This document shows, piece after piece, positions 59,940 to 64,000 of a DNA stretch of 64,000 nt (position 1 is its first letter; every line of letters starts with the position of its first letter). The position numbers and the translations under genes were made by a program. Under the pieces are notes generated by a model, which saw nothing but the letters and a program-made list of their open reading frames with translations, was not told the origin of the DNA and made no database searches. This DNA is from Sclerodactyla briareus (Eukaryota > Echinodermata > Holothuroidea > Dendrochirotida > Sclerodactylidae). The stretch spans positions 310,001 to 374,000 of the forward strand of contig JAODTK010003276.1 of the NCBI GenBank assembly GCA_026419785.1. The letters are read 5' to 3'.

Positions 59940-62900
59940 ATTCAAAGGGGAAGGATGTTTTTTCAAGTGATCCTCATGCCTCCTCTCGTGGGGTCTTTTC
60001 CTTTGCTGAAGCAAAAGGATCTATGCAATCTGCATAATTTTTTTTTTCATTGTTTATGTTGTGTGTTTGTAACACTTCTTGTAAGAAAACATCTGAAGAA
60101 TGCAAGCTTTCAGTAAGCTAAAATAGACAGTATGTTAAAGTAATGAAGAGGAAGTACCTATTGTTCTGGAGTTGGTGTAAAACGAAAGGGCAAGAGAGGG
60201 TAAAAGTTTGGAACAAGCTTGTAAGAATGATACCGGGTGTAACAAAACAATAAGAGAATCATACTTGCACAGAGGGTTGCATATGGGAGTAGTAGATAAT
60301 CCCCCGTACCTGTTTTGGGGGGTAGGTCACCAGAGGGCACAGGCTTATGAGCAAATAGGTGACTGCGAAGCTTGTAATCTGATCTTGAAGGTTGGAAATG
60401 CATGCCAGAACCATGCAAAACAACATTGCTTGACATTGGACAGGCAAACAAATCTTGGAAGTTCTGGATCCAGTCTTAACATGCAACAAACAACATAGTT
60501 GAAGTTGTACAATGTCCTGTCATATCATGCAAAAAACACACCTCTGAAGGTGTAAAATGCATGGCAATAACATGCAAAATAACATCCCGGAGGACTGATT
60601 TGATTTGATCTTGATTAGGGAGCAATAAGAATCATCTAGGAACCCTGGCCGTATTGATCGCTGATGAGCATCGGCGTTAGCTCGCATTCTTTCCGAACTA
60701 GTGCTCAGATTAACGAGGCAGGGGTTGTAACCAATCCCAACATACTCCCAGGCCGCCTTTTTAGGTCCCTATCGAAAGGATATCAGTGAACGCAGGCCCA
60801 ACCACCTTTTCCTGACTGAGGGGGAAGTTCAGTTCAACGTGACTGCTTACAGAGGGACAGCGAGGGACTTATTGCAATATCCCGTAACAAACTTCAGTAA
60901 CCCCCAGAATTCCCCCTGCCCACAGGGGAACCATGAAGGAAGGCCAAGACCCGCCCATTGCAAGTACAGCCACCCAGGAGAAAAATTGTTGGTGACTGCT
61001 GGATAAACGCGGAATATTTTGGTTGGGAAGAAGTGAGATGTAGGTAAACCCGAAACGCAACTAATGACAGTTTTACATTCAAAGGGGAAGGATGTTTTTC
61101 AGTGATCCTCTCTCTCTTCCTTTTCTTGAAGGCAAACGGAATCTATGCAATCATGCATATGAGTTTTTTTTTTTCCATGTTATGTGTTGGGTTTTTAACA
61201 CTTCTTGTAAGAACAACATCTGAAGATGCAAGCTTAAGGAAGCTTAAAAAAAAGACATGTATGTAAGTAATGAAGAGGAAGTACTATGTTCTGGAGTCTG
61301 GTGGAAAGAAAGGTCAGGACCGAGCGTCAAAGTCTGCGAAAAGCTTGTAAGATGATACCTGTGTAACAAAACAATATTAGGCTATCATACTCGGCCGCAC
61401 TGAGGGTTGCTATATGGAGTAGAAATCTGTACTGTTTGGGGTCAGGTCACCAGGCGTCAACAGGCTTATGAGCACATTATGTGACATGAGAGCTTGTAAT
61501 CTGATCTTGAAGGTTGTATAATGCATGCCATAACCATGCCAAACAACACATGCTATGACCTTGACAGGCAAAACAACATCGTGAAGTTGTTACAATTCAT
61601 GTACTATCTCAAAAAAACATCTTGAAGGTTTGTAAAAATGCATGGCACAACATGCAAAATTAATATCCGGAGGACTGATTGATTGATTTATGATTAAGGA
61701 AGCCAATTAAGACTCATCTAGGAACATGGCCGTCATGATCGTAAGGGAGCAATCGGCGAAGCTCGCCTTCTCTTCCGCTAGTGGCTCAGATGTTAACGAT
61801 GCCAGGGGTAACCAGTCCCAACCTGCTCCCAGGCCCGCCATTTTAGGTCCCTATCTGAAGGATTATCAGTGAAACCGCGGACCCCACCCTTTCCTGAACT
61901 TGGGAGCGGAAGTTCAGTTCAACGGTGACTGCTTACACCGCGGACATACGAGACTTATTGCAAATACCGTACCAAAGCCCTAGTACCCCCATTAATCCAC
62001 CGCACCACAGGGGAACCATGAAGGAAGGCCAAGACCTCGCCCATTGCAAGTACAGCAACCCAGGAAAAATTGTTTGGTGACTGCTGGAATTCAAACTCGG
62101 AATATTTTGGTTGTGAAGTGCGATGTTGTAAAGAAATAATGCGTTTCCTTCAAAGGGGAAGGATGTTTTTCAGTGATCCTCTCTCTCTTCCTTTGCTGAA
62201 GGCAAAAGGAATCTATGCCATCATGCATAGATTTTTTTTTCATTGTTTATTCTGTGTGTGTGTTTTAACACTTCTGTAAGAACCACATCTGAATACTGCA
62301 ATCTTTATCCAGTAACTAAAAAAAGAGCTTTAATTTTTAAAGTAATGAAAGGAGTACCCATTGTTTTCTGGAGTCTGGTTTACCCGAAAGGTCAAGGGAA
62401 AGAAAAAGAAAGGGGCGCAAAGTCTGGACAAGCTTGTAAGCATGATCCTGTGTACAAAACAATATAGAGATATCATAACTTGCACTGAGGGTTGCTATAT
62501 GGCGTAGATAATCTGATACTGTTTTGGGGGTCAGGTCACCAGAGTCAACAGAGCTTATGAGCACAATATGGACATGATCAGCTTGGTAATCTGATCTGAA
62601 AGGTTGTAGTAATGCACTAGCCATAACCTGCCAAACACATTGCTATGACATTGACAGGCAAACAACCTCGTGAAGTTTGTACAATTCATGTCATTAATCA
62701 AAACACCATCTGAAGGTTGTAATTCATGTCCACTAACATGCAAAATAACATCCCGGAGGACTGATTTGATTTGATTCTATGGGTTAAGGAAGCATTAAAC
62801 TCATCTAGGAACCCTGTCCGTATTGATCTCTGATGAGCAACGGCGATAGCTCGCCATTTCTTCTCGCTAGTTGCTCCGATGTTAAGAGGCGGGGTATACC

Positions 62901-63216
62901 ATCCCAACCTGCTCCCAGGCCCGCCATTTTAGGTCCTACAAACAAACTGAAGGATTATCAGTGAACTCGAGGACCTGACCAATTTCTTGTAACCTGGAGG
63001 ATTGGAAGTTCAAGTTCAACTACTGCTTACAGCGACAGACGATACTTATGCAAATATCCCGTAACAATCCCTAGTAACCCCAGTAATTCCACGCACCCCC
63101 GGGGAACCATGAAGGAAGGCCAAGACCTCGCACATTGAAAGTAACAGCCACCCAGGAAAAATTGTTTGGTGACTGTGGAATTCAAACTCGGAATATTTTG
63201 GTTGTGAAGTGTTACA
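59940..63216. repeat. Tandem triplication, unit about 1.1 kb
   Basis: The anchor 'ttcaaaggggaaggatgttt' lies at about 59941, 61078 and 62149 (steps 1137 and 1071). Each copy then shows 'cagtgatcctc', 'ctatgcaatcatgcat', 'aacacttcttgtaagaa', 'aagcttgtaagatgatac', 'ggggtcaggtcaccagag', a nest of 'tgcatggcaataacatgcaa' subrepeats, 'cccggaggactgatttgatt', 'ctcccaggcccgccatttta', 'ggggaaccatgaaggaaggc' and 'actcggaatattttggttg'. Copies differ by many one-base indels. Confidence 0.93.
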
Positions 63217-63904
63217 ACACCACCTACTAGTCCGCCATCCTGATGTAATATAATGCATGGCGTTAACATGCACAACATCTGAATTGAACATTGTTGTTGA
63301 TGAATAGTTGACATGCGACTAACATCTTGGCAGCTATCCAATGAGTCTTGTGAAATACATAAAATTCAGAACTATATCTTCAAAACGTAGTGGTAGTTAG
63401 TCATGGGTATGTTCATATATGCAACTAGCATTATCTTAAAGATTGGGCAGTACATATGTGTTTATATGTCGTTGAACATTATCAGATAAACATGCTTTTG
63501 GTGGATATATACAATATATGCATTGGCGTGTGGTTGAGCATTGAGTCATTATCTGTCTGCAGCTAGATATTGTATAACACCAAAATAATTGATACATCTG
63601 GAACAAAAACAGGTAAATACGTTCATAAGTATCCATTATGAATCTGCTGGGAATTTCACAGCTCGCAATCCCTTTGTCATGTGTGTGCGTATGTATGTGG
63701 GGTACGGTTTCTCCCGCTTCTCGTTAGCAGGTGATTTCTATGAAGCGGCCAAGGATGATTTTGATGAAATTTTGTAAGTAGTTACCCGGGGTTGGGTTAA
63801 CACGATCTGGTGAGATTTTGGGCACAACATTCACTAATTAAGTAGGATAAAAGGCTATGTTATATAATTTATTGTTTAGGCTTGTCAGCAAGATACGGAT
63901 GAAC
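63217..63904. other. Unassigned sequence after the triplication
   Basis: No exon supported. A frame ending near 63776 looks like part of a dispersed repeat related to 38265-38310. Confidence 0.45.
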
Positions 63905-64000
63905 CGTAGGTGCTATGGTGATAGGTTGGCACATAGGTGCAGGATATGGGGTAGATAGACTGATCAGATTTTCCAGTGTTAAATTGCTACTAATGTTGTC
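63905..64000. repeat. Dispersed repeat, third copy, cut by window edge
   Basis: Begins 'aggtgctatggtgatagg', then 'gcaggatatggggtagatag' and 'ctgatcagattttccagtgt', matching 27232-27310 and 38440-38530 in the same orientation. Confidence 0.65.

Noticed and set aside
63730-63780. A frame ending in a DDFDEIL-like text with a following 'gtaagt'-like word, considered as the last phosphatase exon
   Set aside because: The surrounding text matches a dispersed repeat also present near 38265-38310 ('tatgacgaaattttg'), and the residues do not match the family's C-terminus.

Overview
This window looks like nuclear DNA of an animal with a large, repeat-rich genome. A marine invertebrate deuterostome such as an echinoderm is my best guess, with low confidence. 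The evidence is long introns with GT/AG boundaries, degraded Tx1/L1-type and CR1/L2-type LINEs, two tRNA-derived SINEs, hAT-type MITEs, many tandem repeats of 80 bp to 1.1 kb, and AGGTCA-rich intronic repeats. Nothing prokaryotic (operons, CRISPR arrays, IS elements) is visible. Conserved exons carry scattered one-base indels, often in homopolymers, so the sequence may be an incompletely polished long-read assembly.

Only one gene is clearly identifiable. It is a plus-strand, multi-exon gene for a long-form purple acid phosphatase of the ACP7 (PAPL) type. Ten exons lie between about 28.07 and 59.86 kb. Together they give the N-terminal fibronectin-like region and all five metallophosphatase motif blocks (GDFG, GDFAYD, GNHE, AHRP, AHEH). 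The first exon(s), with the signal peptide, and the last exon were not found.

Layout: 0-4 kb has tandem repeats of about 285 bp and AGGTCA-type repeats. 4-5.6 kb is a CR1/L2-like LINE split by a SINE. 7.2-8.3 kb has a hAT fragment and an array with a period of about 170 bp. 8.6-11.7 kb is a minus-strand Tx1/L1-like LINE interrupted by a plus-strand CR1-like tail. 12.5-13.9 kb is an array with a period of about 300 bp. 17.9-19.9 kb is a GC-rich block with a possible minus-strand coding region containing PPxY motifs. 20.5-21.9 kb is an 82-bp minisatellite that is stop-free in all three minus frames. 24.88-27.08 kb is a 2.2-kb element with terminal inverted repeats of about 500 bp and a probable target duplication. 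From 28 kb onward is the ACP7-like gene, whose introns hold a ~640-bp AGGTCA repeat, MITEs, a SINE, a LINE tail and a 1.1-kb tandem triplication.

The most interesting items for follow-up are the long-TIR element, the strand-asymmetric open minisatellite, the PPxY-containing GC-rich block and the fragmented phosphatase gene.
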